A DNA stretch of 64,000 nucleotides from Parvularia atlantis (lineage: Eukaryota; Opisthokonta; Rotosphaerida): the NCBI GenBank assembly GCA_943704415.1, contig CALSCO010001233.1, positions 29,896-93,895 on the forward strand, written 5' to 3'. A program made the position numbers and the translations under genes. Below, one piece after another: positions 38,383 through 50,500 of this stretch (the first letter of the stretch is position 1; each line of letters begins with the position of its first letter). The notes under the pieces are model-generated. The model ran no database searches. It was not told the DNA's origin and was given only the letters and a program-made list of their open reading frames with translations.

Positions 38383-41300
38383 TCAGTGGGTGGCGCGCCC
38401 GACCGAGTCGCCCACGCGGATGAGCGTCTCGAGGCACTTGTTGGAGTTGGCGACGAGGTCGGCGTCGAGCTGGAGCTTGTTGGGCTGGAAGACGCAGATA
38501 ATCGTCGAACCGCCAAAGGCAAAGTAGCCGAGCTCGTCCATCCTGACCGCGCCGTCGCACTTAGCGATTGAGGCCCCCGAGCGGCGCGCAGCGAGGCCGC
38601 ACCGCTTCACATCCTGCTCGTCCTTGACCGTCAGGTTGATTGAGCCGACCATCATCGCGCCGATGATGATGTACGCAATCTTGCCAAACTCGGCCGTGTC
38701 GATCGTTGTCACGAACCGCTTGTTCTCGGTGTACACGGGGAAGTTTTCTGCGGGGCACACCCGCGTCAGCCCAGCGGCGCAAGACAAGGACGGGCAGCGC
38801 ACCGCGCACGGCCATCGGGTTGACCGTGAACAGGTGCATGCCGGCCTGCGCGCGCGCGCGCCCGCGTCAGACACCCGCGTCATGACGGCTGGCGGCGGCC
38901 ACGCGCACCTGGCGCAGCTTCTTAAACTTGCCCGTGGCGGGCGAGTGGAAGCGGTGGTAGTCCTGCGGCGCGAGGCTGTGTGTGGGCGTGAGTGCACGCC
39001 AGGCTGAGGAGGAGGAGGCGCGGGGCGCGCACCGGAAGATGCACAGCACGCCGCCCTCAAACTGCTTGCCGAGCTCCTCGTCCGCAAACAGCCGGCCGAC
39101 CGTGAAGTCCTCGCCCTTGATCCTGCGCGCGCACGCCAGGGGAGGGCCGTCTGAGCATCGCACGTGCAGGCCACGGGCACGGCGCGGCCGCGCACCACAG
39201 CTCGGTCGACGCCTTGATCGTCGGGAAGACCATGCAGCGGCAGTCGGCGGGTGACAGGAGCACGCGCTGCACGCAGCCATGAGCCCGCCTTGCGCGGCAC
39301 CGACCGCACAACGCGCGCGCGCACCGGGTCGGGCGACGCCGCGACGCGCGCCATCGGCTTGAGCTTGCGGTAGAAAAACTCGTTGAAGTTCTTGTACTCG
39401 TCCACCGCGAGCAAGTTCTCGGCCAGGTTGAGGTTATGGTACTTGGCGAAGGGGATAATGTGCGAGGCCGACTTGGGGTTGTCGTACTGGCGCCGCCGTG
39501 TGCGTGAACGGGCAGCGGGGCCGTGCGCGCTGCACACACCTCGAGGCCCTGCTTGATCGACTGCTTGATGAACAGGTTGCGGACGGTGGCGCTGTTGAGG
39601 CCTGCGCCACGAGCCATGAGCGAGCGTGCGAGCGTGCCAAAGCGTCACACCCTCGTGCGACGTGCGGATGCCGTTCTGGTACAGCACGCGGATGCCGAGG
39701 CGCACAAACGTCTGGATCTTCTCTTCCTGCACGAGGCCAGACTGCCAAGCGCACCGTCAGGTGCCGCAGGCGTGCCCGGCAAGCGTGAGCGACGCACGCG
39801 GCGGTCCTGCACGAGGATGTTGGCGTTGTCCTCGCCGAGCTGGTACTTGCCGCGGATGATGTAGTTGGTAATCTGGCTGAACCAGCCCTTGGACGCGTAC
39901 GACTCGGTCAGGAGGCCGCCGATGACTGCGCCCGAGCGCGCGTGATCAGCAAACGCGCTACCCGCAGCGAAAGTGGCGCACGCGGCGCACCAAACTGGTC
40001 CAGCTTGGAGCTGTCCTGCGCGCACGAGAGGGCCAGCTGCACGATCGCCTCCTCTGAGTCCTTCGACAGCGGCGTGCCGCTGCGCACACCCGTGAGCGTC
40101 GCACGAGTGGGGCGCACGCGCGGGGGCGCACTTGAACGGGTTGCGGTCGAGCGTGATGAGCGCTTGCTTGTGGCCCTTGGCGATCTCGTCCATGGCCTCA
40201 ATCAGGCTCTCCTGCTCCATCTCCAGCTCGCCCGCGCCCTCGCTCGCCGGCACCTTGGCGTGCTTCTTGAACTGCATACGCGTGTGAGGACGTGCCGTGA
40301 CAGACAGCGCGATTGCAGGGCGAGCGCACGATCTTCTCGATGTCGGCGTCCGAGAGCGACGAGCCGAGTGAGTCCTGCAGCGCCGTCACCGTCAGCCGCG
40401 AGCGTCGCAGTGTCCGCCGCAGCGAGCGCGCGCGCACCAGGATCGCACCAAACTCGACGCGGTTCACGCGCTTGTTCTCGTCCAGGTCGAAGTTGCTCGC
40501 GAGCTTGCTCCACAGCTGGCGCTTGAGCTCTGGCGCGCGGGGCGTGAGCGGAGCGCACACGCCACGCCGGCGCACACGCCACCGTGGTACGACACAAACT
40601 TGCCGCGCACGGTCACCTTCGAGTTGTCCGGCGGGATCTGCGGCCGCGTTAGGCCGTGCACACGCGCACAGGCGCACTGGGGCGCGCGCAAACGCACGGG
40701 GTTGACGAGGTCGAGCTTGAGCATCTTCTGCACCTCGGTCTTCTTGCTCGTGAAGTCACTCGCGAGCACCTGCGCCGAGCCGATGAGGCGGTTCTTGCCG
40801 AGCACGTCATGGTCGTAGACGGAGATCTTGATCTGGTAGTTGCGCTCGCGCTCGCGCACGAGCCTGCGCCGCGCTCAGCCGCAAGCGGAGAGGGAGACGC
40901 GCGCACGCAGGCACGCACAGCATCACGCGCTCGTCCCAGGCCGGGTTGAGGTTATGCTTGATCACGCGGCTGCGGAACGTATTGGCCGCGAACGAGACAA
41001 CGTAGAACGCGTCGCAGTTGAACGGGACAAAGTCGTTGCCGTTATTGGGCAGGTCGGTCGCCTTGAGCACTGCGCACGCGCGCGCGCGCGCGCGCGCGTG
41101 CGCGACAGCACGTGTTAGTCGTGGGGCGGTGAGCGGCGCAGGCGCGCGGGGCGTGCCCTCGAACGACAGCAGCCCGTCGATCGCGTTCACGTTGGCGCCG
41201 AGGATCTCCTTCTGCGAGAAGGCCGCCTCCTGCACGGGCAGGGCTGGGCGCGGATGCGCACATGAGCGATGCCGCCCGCGAACGTGCGCGCGCCACGCAC

Positions 41301-41941
41301 TGTCGTAGACGGACGCGTTCGACATGAGGATGTCGAGGCGCTCCTGCGACGAGTCGGGCAGGTTGTCGGCCGAGACGCCGACGCGGAGCTGGATATCGCC
41401 GAGCTTGCCGCTGTTGTGGCCGCTCTTGTCGACGAGCGGGTACCACTGCGGCCGCCGCCCGGGTGAGCGCGGCCCGATCGGCCGGCGGGCGGGCGCCGCA
41501 CGGTGTCGCTCGCCGTGTTGATATCGTCCTTGACCTTGTACAGCGGCAGGACGACCTCGCCGATGTAGTCGTCCGACAGCGAGTCCTTGTCCCACACGCG
41601 CAGTTTAAGGCTCGCGTACTGCGCCTCGCTGTCGTTGAGCAGGCTGCGCGGCGCGCGGCTCAGTGAGGCGGCGGCACGGCGCGGCGCGTCCGGCGACGCA
41701 CAACGTGAACGTCTCGTTCCACGACGGCGAGAGGTTCTTGTTGACGACGGCCGTCTTGCGCTGCTGCGCAAACTTGGCGCCGACGACGCTCACGTCGGCG
41801 TACGGGTCTGCGCCGCCGTCAGTGCGGACGCCGCGTCCACACACACACGCGGACGCACGACGCACCCGAGAAGCCGTTGAAGTCGCGCGCGGGCAGCTTG
41901 CGCGCCTGAATCACGGCGAGGACGACCTTGACTGTCGGCAT
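38383..41941 (-). CDS. PSD2: Phosphatidylserine decarboxylase with tandem C2 and EF-hand domains (PSD2-type)
   Basis: Makes phosphatidylethanolamine from phosphatidylserine on endomembranes; the C2/EF-hand architecture is that of fungal Psd2 and plant PSD2/3. The N-terminal C2 starts MPTVKVVLAVIQARKLPARD, then DPYADVSVVGAKFAQQRKTA and NLSPSWNETFTLC, and YASLKLRVWDKDSLSDDYIG. The second C2 has FNCDAFYVVSFAANTF, KHNLNPAWDERV and YQIKISVYDHDVLGKNRLIG. An EF-hand-like segment (FDLDENKRVNRVEFGAIL) precedes IPFAKYHNLNLAENLL, FNEFFYRKLKPMARV, GEDFTVGRLFADEELGKQF, APQDYHRFHSPATGKFKKLR and ELGYFAFGGSTIICVFQPNK. The Ser of GGST is the self-cleavage site that becomes the pyruvoyl cofactor. About ten introns. 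The stop is 22 bases from the convergent RING-like gene's stop. Confidence 0.92.
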
Positions 41942-42227
41942 GCTGTGCGACGCCACGCGTCACGCGCGCGCGCTCGGCGAAGCGAGAACGAGGGCGAGAG
42001 AGAGGGACGCGAGAGGGACGCGAAGCAGCGCCGCGGCGCGGCTTCAAGGAAAACAAGCGCGCATGGCAACCGCGCGTTGTCATGCCGATCAGACCTCCGC
42101 GCCACACTGGGTCTTCCGCGCCCGCAGCCAGGCGCTTTGCGCGCTCTCTCTGTCTCTCTCTCTGTCTCGCCTCACCCCGCGCACCGCACGACGCAGCAGC
42201 ACAAGAAGCAGCAGGCGGCGGAAGCTG
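41942..42227. promoter_or_regulatory. Divergent promoter region between PSD and the sorting nexin
   Basis: This 286-base spacer separates two start codons and holds no exon I can support. It contains a CT-rich tract (CTCTCTCTGTCTCTCTCTCT) at about 42140-42170, which may be a pyrimidine-rich promoter or leader element of the sorting nexin gene. Function inferred only. Confidence 0.4.
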
Positions 42228-44326
42228 ATGGACGGCGAGGAGTTTGAGCCGTCGGTGTGGGACACGGCGTACACCGCGCAGGTGCGCGCTCGCTGGCCGT
42301 GTGCAACGCGTGCCCACGCCGCGCTCACGCGGAACCGCAGCCCTTCGCCGCGGCCGGCGGCGCCGTCGTCTCGGCCACGTTCGAGGAGAGCGTGCCGGCG
42401 GCGGTGCTCGCGTCGGCGTCGGCGCCGCCCGAGCCGTTCGAGAAGAAGGCGCGGTCGCCAGCAGCTGCACGACGACGGCGCACCTCGTTGACGTTGACGC
42501 ACGCCGCGCAGTCGGAGCAAGTCCTGCTCGTCAAGATCTCCGCGCCCGAGAAGCACGGCGACGGCCTGGACGCGTACATCACGTACCAGATCAGCACGCA
42601 GGCGCGCGCCGCACCCGCACGTGCCCCGCCTCGCGCTCAACGTGCCGCGCCGCGCTCGCCAGACCAGCCTCGCGACCTACACCAACCCCAAGTGCACCGT
42701 GCGCCGGCGGTACCAGGACTTTCTCTGGCTGCGGTTACAGCTGACCAAGGAGCACCCGGCCGTCGTGCTGCCGCCGCTGCCCGAGAAGAACCGGCTCGGT
42801 GCGGCCGCGCCGTGCGCGACGCGATGACGTCGCCGGTGCTGATGAGCGCGCCACCGCCGCCGCCGCCCCAGAGTACCTCGACCGCTTCAGCCCAGAGTTC
42901 CTCCAGCGCCGCCAGGCCGCGCTGCAGCGCTTCCTCGACCGCGTGTGCACCCACCCGATCCTGCACAAGTCCGATGTGCTGCGCACGTTCCTTGAGGCCA
43001 AGGCCGCGGTGCGCAGCCGTCAATGCCGCGACGGCGCGGCCTCGCTTATGCCGACGGCGCCGCGACCAGTCGTTTGAGACGGCCAAGCAACTCAAGAAGG
43101 GCGCGATGTTTGAGGACCTGGGCGACTCGCTCATCAACAGTTGCGCGCTTGTGCGCGCCGTTGCCGCGGACCGCCCACCGGCACGTGCGCGCAGCCTTCG
43201 CCAAGCTCAAGCGCCCGAACGACCGCTTCGTCGCCGTCGCCGAGTACCTCACCAAGCTCGAGGAGAGCCTGTACGGCCTCGAACGCCTGCACCTGCGCAT
43301 CGTCAAGCGGCAAACGGGTGCGCCCTGCTCGGCTGGTCAAGCGCTCCATGGCTCACGCGGCGATCGCACCAGACATGGCCACCGAACTGGCCGACGTCGG
43401 CTCGTCGTTCACGCTGCTCAGCGGCAGCGAGGAGCTCACGGGCGAGGCGCTCCAAGCCATCGGCGCGTCGACTGACAAGCGCGTGCAGATTCTGAAGCAG
43501 ATGGTGCGCGCTTCGGCCATCGCGCGCGTGTCGGCGCTCGCTGACGCCGTGCGCACACGGCTCAGAACGAAAACCTGCAGCTCGACTTTATCGAGCGCAT
43601 CCGCGACTACCTGCTGTACTGCCAGTCGATCCGAACCGTGCTGCGCGCGCGCGACCAGCGCCAGATGGAGTATGAGGACCTGAGCGACCTCCTGACGCAG
43701 CAGCTGGCCGAGCGCGACAAGCTCGTCATGGGCACGGGGTGCGCGCGGCGGCAGCGCCGACTGCGAAGTGCGCTGAGACGCCGCGCAGGAGCGGCGGCAT
43801 GCTCTCGTGGCCACTCGGCGTCGGCGGCGGCGGCAGCAGCAGTGGCGCGAGCGGCGTCAGCACCAAGAATGACGAGCAGGCGAAGCAGGAGCGCATCGAC
43901 AAGATCAACGCCAAGATCAAGGAGGTGCGGCGGTGACGCCCACGCGCACGCAAACGTCCGGCTCACGCACCGCGACGTGCAGCTCGAGGAGACGGTCAAG
44001 GACTGCGGCGACGCGCTCAAGGCGTTCAACATCCTTGTCATGCAGGAGCTTGACATGTTCAACCGGGCCAAGGTGCGCTCGCACCCCACACGCGCGCGCC
44101 TTTGCAGGCCGCTCACACTGCGTTCGCGCCAGACCGACGATTTCAAACTGATCCTGCGCGACTACGCCCGCATCCACGCCGAGTTTTACAACAAGGTGCG
44201 GCCTTGACCGGCTCGCGTGCGCGCGCGCCTTCGTGCTGAGTGCGGGATGCATGCAGAGCGCGCAGGACTGGGAGTCGGTTGTGCCGACGATCGATGCCAT
44301 CGCCGACGCCCCGATCGACAAGTAGG
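42228..44326 (+). CDS. SNX4/ATG24-like PX-BAR sorting nexin
   Basis: Endosomal sorting nexin with a PX domain (PI3P binding) and a BAR domain (membrane curvature). The start MDGEEFEPSVWDTAYTAQ lies before a Ser/Ala-rich linker. The PX domain reads VLLVKISAPEKHGDGLDAYI, TYQISTQ, CTVRRRYQDFLWLRLQLTKE, HPAVVLPPLPEKNRL, YLDRFSPEFLQRRQAALQRF and LDRVCTHPILHKSDVLRTFL, matching the RR-Y-x-DF-W-L and PPLP-x-K motifs of yeast Snx4. BAR helices include FAKLKRPNDRFVAVAEYLTK, GSSFTLLSGSEELTGEALQA, IERIRDYLLYCQSIRTVLRA, QMEYEDLSDLLTQQLAERDK and LILRDYARIHAEFYNK. The end is DAIADAPIDK. About ten introns. SNX4 assignment over other PX-BAR nexins is by likeness of the PX core. Confidence 0.82.
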
Positions 44327-44374
44327 CCTGTGTCGTGTGTCGCTTTGTCCCCCTCCGCGTTTCGGTCCGAATGC

Positions 44375-44666
44375 TCACTTGACAGACATGAGCCTGCGGG
44401 CGAAGCGCATCACCGCGTGCACGCCCACGAAGCCGCCCAGCGCGCCGGCCGCGACCGCCGAGGCGTACGGCCCAGGCTGCGCGCATTGATTGCATCAACA
44501 CGCGCATCGGCCACGCGCACACGCACCCCGCGCACGGGCAGCTGGAAGCGCACGATCGCCCGGTGCGCGCTGTACCCGCCGGCTGCGCCGCAAGTGAGCG
44601 CGCGGCAGAGAGGGCGCGCAACGCAGGTGACGCACCGAGCACGGCGCAGAGATCGATGAAGGCCAT
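44375..44666 (-). CDS. 62-residue small membrane protein, three exons
   Basis: Three exons (44666-44636, 44582-44527, 44476-44375) total 189 bases and give a closed frame of 62 residues ending in TGA. Both introns have the local consensus (donors GTGCGTCA and GTGCGTGT, acceptors GGCGCAG and GCGCGCAG). The protein is MAFIDLCAVLAGGYSAHRAI, a basic turn, then PYASAVAAGALGGFVGVHAV and MRFARRLMSVK. It therefore has two hydrophobic, glycine-rich helices with a positive C-terminus, the size and style of a mitochondrial inner-membrane subunit, though I cannot name it. Its ATG and the ATG of the divergent WD40 gene share the CATG at 44664-44667. It was found only by exon joining; the clean phase agreement is the main support. 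Confidence 0.62.
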
Positions 44667-46107
44667 GTCGAATGTCGAGCCCGTTGGCGTGCTGCGCGCG
44701 GGCGAGGCGGGCGCGGCCGCGCCGACGGCGCTCGGCTTCGACGCGCGCGGCGCGCTGCTGGCGAGCGGGTGGCGTGCGCGTGCCGATGGGACGGCGGACG
44801 AGACGGCGGCTGACGGCGCGACGGCGGCAGCGACGCCGATGGCACGGTCCGCGTCTGGAGCATGTTCAGCCGGCGCGCGCTCGTCGTCGGGGCGCACGCC
44901 GCGCCCGTGCTCGCGACCGTCTTTGTCGACGACGCAGCGGATGGCAGCAACGCGGACGGGCCGATGCGCCTGCTGACGTGCGTCTGCGCGCGTTTGCCTT
45001 GGGCCGCGAGGCGATCAAGCGCGTTCCCCCGCAGCCACGCACGCGACCACCGTCTGTGCCTGTGGGAGCTGCGGTACGTCGTGGACGACCTGGACGCGAC
45101 GGTGGCAGAAGGCGGCGGCGGCAGTGACAGCGCAGCGATGGCCCTGCTCGGCGACCCGGACAGCCGCGCGACCGCCCGCCGCGTTGCCGAGATTGAGCTG
45201 CAGACGCTCAACTTCTGCCGCGTCGCCGTGCTGCCGGGGCCGTCCGACGCCGTGCGTCAGCGTGCGCCGCTCGCGCTTCACGATGCTCGGCCGCGCTCAC
45301 AGCGGGATGCGGCAGTGCTCGGCGCGCCCGGGCCGGACGCCGTCGTCGTCGCAGCCGTGTCGCCCGCCGCCGACAGCGCGGTGCGCCGCGCTTCGCGGTC
45401 TCGTGGTCCGCCTCATGAACCGTCTTGCGCCGCGCGCGCGGCAGGTCGACTTGCTCGACGCCGCCACGGGCCGCCGGCTGCGCGAGGCCATCGGCACGGG
45501 CGACCGCGACCGCGGCATGTGCATGGCGCTGAGCCTGTTCACGGCGGACGGCGACGTGCGGCTGCTGGTCGCGTACGAGGGCGGACACGTTGCGCTGTAC
45601 GACGCTGCGGCGCGCACCCAGCTCGCGGCCGTGCGGCTGCACAGCGAGCCGAGTGCGTCGCTTGCTTGCGCACTGATGCGATCCGACTGATCATGCGCGC
45701 ACCGCGCAGTCCTGTGCATGGCGCACGTGCCACAGCACGCGCTGCTCTTCACGGGCTCGGCCGACACGCACCTGGGCCTTGCGGGCGTGACGGCGACCGT
45801 GCGCGCGCACGCATCATCACATTGATGATCTTCTCACCGCGCCCTGGCGCAGACGCTCGACGTGCGCCAGGGCATGACGCTGCCGGCCGTGGGGCTCGCC
45901 GACGTCGCCGCGCGCCCCGACGGCCGGATCGTCGCGGCGGCCGGCTGGGACGGGCGGATACGCGTGTTTGCGGCGCGGACGCAGCGGCCTCTGGCCGTGC
46001 TCGAGTTTCACCGCGAGGGCGTCAACGCGGTGGCGTTTGCGCCGCGCGGCAACGCGCTCGCCGCGGGCAGCAAGGACAAGCGCATCTCCCTGTGGCGCCT
46101 GTTCTGA
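44665..46107 (+). CDS. GNB1L/ASA1-like WD40-repeat protein
   Basis: WD40 protein related to human GNB1L and yeast Asa1, linked to the ASTRA/TELO2 chaperone system for PIKK kinases. It starts MSNVEPVGVLRAG (a further upstream in-frame Met gives MKAMSNV) followed by TALGFDARGALLASG. Blades include GTVRVWSMFSRRALVVGAHA, DHRLCLWELRYVVDDLD, RQVDLLDAATGRRLREAIG, LLVAYEGGHVALYDAAARTQ and LLFTGSADTHLGLAGV. The diagnostic C-terminus is GLADVAARPDGRIVAAAGWD, GRIRVFAARTQRPLAVLEFH, and EGVNAVAFAPRGNALAAGSK then DKRISLWRLF, very close to the GNB1L end (ATAGWDHRIRVF, LAVLAFH, AAGSKDQRISLWSL). Some middle exons are uncertain because frames switch at short introns. The stop is 61 bases before the next same-strand start. 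Confidence 0.85.
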
Positions 46108-46168
46108 CGATCTCTTGCTTGGCGCAGTGAGAGCCAGGATACAAGTACTTAGTATTTATTGGCGAACA

Positions 46169-47521
46169 ATGGTCACCATACCGCGTACGCACCGCGGGCT
46201 GCTGCTGGCGCTCGTGGCGACGGCGCTCGGCGTCTACGCCGCGTGCAGCCTGCTCGATATGCGCCTCGTGTTTGTCCGCGGCGACGCGACGCAGCACGTC
46301 CTGTACCACGGCGTGCGCGCGAGCATTCTGTGCAGCCGCACGTGCCGTGCCGACGGCGCAGCCGGGTCCAGCACCGTGCGCACGATGACCCTGGCCGACG
46401 GCGCGTGGGCCGGCGCGCCCCCGAGCGTCGCGACGTGCGACTGCGCGGCCGTCGCGCCGCTCGACGGTAGCTCAAATGGCACCGCCGCCGCCGCCGCCGC
46501 CGCCGCCTCGGCCTGGCCGCTACACCCGGGCTTCCGCCTGCCCGGCGACGCGTGCTACGAGTTCCTCTCGACCGTGCCCAAGACGCGCAACGCGACGCGG
46601 CCGGTCATGTTCCACGTCTATTGGCGCACGATCACCGCCGACATCGGCCCCGTCCAGCGCGCCGCCCTCAGAGCCATCTTCGCGACGCAGGACCCCGCCC
46701 ACACGTCGGTCACGCTCTGGACGGCCGGGCGGCCGCTCAACCCGGCGCCTGTGCACGACCTGCTGCAGCGATTCGGCCCGACGCATCGCTTCATAATCAG
46801 GGGCGTCAATTTGACGGAGCTCGCCGCCGGCACCCCTGTGGAACGCCTCGAGCGCGACGGCACGCTCACGCGCCTGACTGAGCGCGACAAGATGGCCTAC
46901 CTCGACGGCGACCTCGTGCGCCTGCTCGCGCTGTGGCACACGGGCGGCGTCTGGGTCGACCTGGACGCGATCCTTCTGCGCAGCCTCGCGCCGCTGCTGC
47001 ACGAGGAGTGGCTGCACGAGTGGGACTGCGACCTGCCGCGCCACTACCCGCTCAACATGGCCGTGGGCCACTTCCGCAAGCACAGCAGGTTCCTCCACCA
47101 GTTTCTCGAGGGCGTCGTGCGCCTGATCGACGCCGGACACGTGCCCACGCCCGACAGCCTCGACCTCGGCGCGTTCCTGTACTGGGGCGTGATGCAGGAC
47201 CACATCGTCCGCCAGCGCGTCTTTCCCGTCGCCGGCGTCCTGCCCTGGTGCTTTGTCGACTCGACCATCTGTCGCGGATTGTGGCGCGTCGGGCACCAGA
47301 CGCCGTACCACGACAACGAGGCCGCGCCCGTCCTCGCGCCCGCCGATATCTACGTCGGCGGCGAGCACAAAACGTCGCTCGACCAGCGCGCGGCGCTCCA
47401 GGGCTTCGCGCTGCACCTGCACCACGCCTGGAACAGCCCCATCGCGCCCAATTCGCCGCTCGGGCTCGCGATCAAGGCACACGACGACATTCTCGCAGCC
47501 AGCGCGCCGCCCGCGGCCTGA
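46169..47521 (+). CDS. GT32-like type II membrane glycosyltransferase, intronless
   Basis: Single exon of 450 residues, the longest uninterrupted gene in the window. A short cytosolic tail and one membrane helix (GLLLALVATALGVYAACSLL) make it a Golgi-type type II protein. The catalytic region has MFHVYWRTITADIGPVQRAA, HTSVTLWTAGRPLNPAPVHD and DLVRLLALWHTGGVWVDLDA followed by ILLRSLAPLL. The D-x-D in VDLDA is the metal/nucleotide-sugar site of the DXD-sugar-binding (GT32) family that includes alpha-1,4-galactosyltransferases and Och1-like enzymes. A Pro/Gly region and MAVGHFRKHSRFLHQFLEGV follow. An A/T-rich element (TACTTAGTATTTATTGG, 46145-46161) lies just before the start and may be the promoter. 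Donor and acceptor sugar unknown. Confidence 0.8.
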   Translation: MVTIPRTHRGLLLALVATALGVYAACSLLDMRLVFVRGDATQHVLYHGVRASILCSRTCRADGAAGSSTVRTMTLADGAWAGAPPSVATCDCAAVAPLDGSSNGTAAAAAAAASAWPLHPGFRLPGDACYEFLSTVPKTRNATRPVMFHVYWRTITADIGPVQRAALRAIFATQDPAHTSVTLWTAGRPLNPAPVHDLLQRFGPTHRFIIRGVNLTELAAGTPVERLERDGTLTRLTERDKMAYLDGDLVRLLALWHTGGVWVDLDAILLRSLAPLLHEEWLHEWDCDLPRHYPLNMAVGHFRKHSRFLHQFLEGVVRLIDAGHVPTPDSLDLGAFLYWGVMQDHIVRQRVFPVAGVLPWCFVDSTICRGLWRVGHQTPYHDNEAAPVLAPADIYVGGEHKTSLDQRAALQGFALHLHHAWNSPIAPNSPLGLAIKAHDDILAASAPPAA

Positions 47522-47592
47522 CCACCGCCCCGACGCTCGACTAGTTATCTGGCTGTGGCTGTACACGAAACACACACGCTGGCATGCGGCGC

Positions 47593-50500
47593 TCACAGCA
47601 CCGCGCGCCGCTGCTGGCTCTTGGCGAGCCGCCGGCTGAGCTCGAAAAATTGCGCGGCCTCGTCGGCCAGCTCCGCGGTCTTGTTGGACAGCTCGTTCAG
47701 CTTCTCGCCGCGCTCCTGCAGCGCGCGCATCGCGCTCGAGAACGGGTTGTCCTCCATCGTCAGCACGGCCTCGATCTCGCTCGCGCTCATCTTGTCCTTG
47801 ACTGCGGCGCGCGGGTCAGCCCCGCGCGAGCACGTGTGAGCACTCTCGCGCGCGCACAGAGCCCGTCGACGTTGACGTGCTCGTCCACCAGCGGCTCCTT
47901 CTTCTCGGACGAGCGCTTGAAGAGCGACTTGACCGCGCGGATCGACGTCCCGACCGACTTGAGCTTCAGGCTCGCCTTCTCGCGCATGGCCGCCTGCGCG
48001 ACGGCGCGACCGACGTGAGTGCCAGGGCACGCCCTCCGCGGGCCACGCGCACGTTGGCCACCGCCGCCGTCGTCCGCTCGGTGATGAGCGTGATCGCGGC
48101 CGTACGCCCCGTCGTTGACGTCGACGCCTGCGCGAGCAGCCCGAGCTGGATCACCTCGCCGTGGTCCGTCAGCACGATCACAACGTCCTCGTCCGGGCAG
48201 ACCGAGTTAACCAGGTTCCTGCGCACACGCCCGGTCAGCGCCGTCCGTACGCAGGCTCCACCGCGCGCGCACTTGATGTTGAACGGCACGGGCTGGCGCG
48301 ACACAAGCTTGAGGTCTGGCAGCGAGTACACCACGAGCGCGGCCTTCATCTTGCCGTGGTTGTCGCCCTCGGCGTCGGCCGCGACGTCAACAAAGCCAAC
48401 GAGGAAGGTGGCGTCTGCCGGGCTGCCATCAGACCACACACGCGCGCGTGTGGGGCGCTGCGCGCCGCACCCAGCATCGTCTTGAGGAACGCCATATGGA
48501 TCGCGCCCTCGGGCGTGATCTTGGTCAGGTACACATTGTCCGGCAGCGAGTAGATCCGCACGTGGTTCTCCGACACGGCCAGCAGCGGATGCGTCGACCC
48601 TGCCACGGTGCGCGGGCTGAGCGAGCACCAGCGGCGCGGCAGTGGTATGCGCGGACGCACCGTCTATTCCTGCGTCCTCGGTGCGGCTCGCCTTGCCCTT
48701 GCCGCTGCCTGCAGCTGCCGGGCGGTTCCAGGACGGGTCGAACGCTGTCGCCCCCGTCAGACACCTGCAACGTGCACGTGCGTGCGTGCGTATGCGCCCA
48801 ACGCACCGACGAGCGCGTGCAGCCGCGAAGGCTTCTTGGCCGAGAACGTGTGCATGTTGGTGAACGTCTGCAGGCTCACGACGTGGATAGCGCCTGCACA
48901 TCCCGCGTGTCAGCGTCGGTCGAGCGGGCCAGTGCGCCGCCACCGTTCGCCAGCCCGCAGTAGAGGCAGTCGGTCGGCTTGGCGGTCGCGGCCACAGCCT
49001 TGGCCTGCGGGTGCGTCTGCGTCTTGCTGGCCTGGACGCTCTGCGTCTCTGTACCGCGGTGCGCGCTCGCGCAACAGGGTGAGCGACGTCCGTGCACTCG
49101 CGCGCGAGCGAGACGCACGCGGGATGGCCGCAAGGTCGACAAACTCAATGCACGTAACCTGCGACCGGCTCTCGAGCTGCAGCTTGGCCAGCACCTTGCC
49201 CGTGCGGTTCTCGAGCAGCATCAGCCCGCCCAGCGCGTCGCCGGCCACGAGACTGCAATGGCAACGGCGGTCAGCCCCAGCCGCCGCACAACAGCGGTAA
49301 CGACGACGCACTAGTGCGACGTGACGGGCACGAGCAGCGAGACCGGGTGCCCGTTGAAGGCAACGCAGCTGCGCACGTTGAGCTTCTGCGCCCTACACGT
49401 CGCTGTGTGAGCGCCTGCAGCCGCGCGCCGCGCACAGGCAAACCCAAGCTCGAGCATGGCGACGTGGCTGGTTTTGAAGCCGAGCGTGAGCAGCGTGTCG
49501 CCGCGGCCGTCGCTCGTCAGGCGCACGACGGTCACGGCCGTGTACTCGAGCTTGTCGTCGATCGGCAGCTGGTCCATGCGCAGCACGGCGATGCGCCGCA
49601 GGAACGCGCCGCGGCCCGTCTCCCTGCGCAGCCGTCGGCACACACGGCGCGCCCAGCCAAACGCATCGCGCACACCAGATCTGTACAACGCCGTCCTTGT
49701 GCCCCGTCGCAAACACGCGCTGCCGGCTCGCCTCGGTCGGTGTGTACGCGACCGAGCCGCCGTCGACCATGCCGAGCTGTGCACGCGTGAGAGAGAGGGG
49801 TGCGTCTGACGTGACTGTGCCGCGGCACCTCGGCCATGTCGCGCGCCGTGTCGTCGTCCATGCGCCCGTTCGACTGCTGCGTCATCTCGAGCATGCGCAC
49901 GACCTGCGCCGGCATGTCGTACGAGTCGCTCATGCTCATGGCCTGCGGGAACGCGAGGCTCGGCTGCACGGACGCCGACGTGCGCCCCTTGAACCGGATG
50001 TCGTGGAGGAGCAGCTGGCACCGGCTGAACGTGAGCAGCGCGCGCGGTGGCTCTGCGAGTTGCGAGCGGTCAGCAAACTGCGGCGCGCCGAGCCAACCCG
50101 TCGACACACCGTCGGCCGGGCCGCCGTCGCGGTTGACGACGATAAAGTAATCGCAGTCGTCGTCGAGCGCGACGAGGATGTGCGACGTGTACTGCTCGCC
50201 GCGCATGATGACGACGCCGTGCGGCTCGTACTCGAGCATGCCGCCCGTGACGACGAGCGACGCGGGCGCGTCCGTGCTGAGAAGTATTCTCGTCAGCGGA
50301 CGCGCGAGCAACGTCGGCGGTGGTCCGAGCGCACCCGTACGGCCCGCCGCCGTGCGCCCACTCGACCTGCCGGACGGGGCTGCGCTTGCCCTTGTCGCTC
50401 GTCACTGCGCGGCGCGTCAGCAAGGCCGCGCGCGTGTCTGCGCCGGCCGCAGTGCACCGCAAAACCGCTTGAGCGGCTTGGGCGAGGCCGCGTCCCAGAT

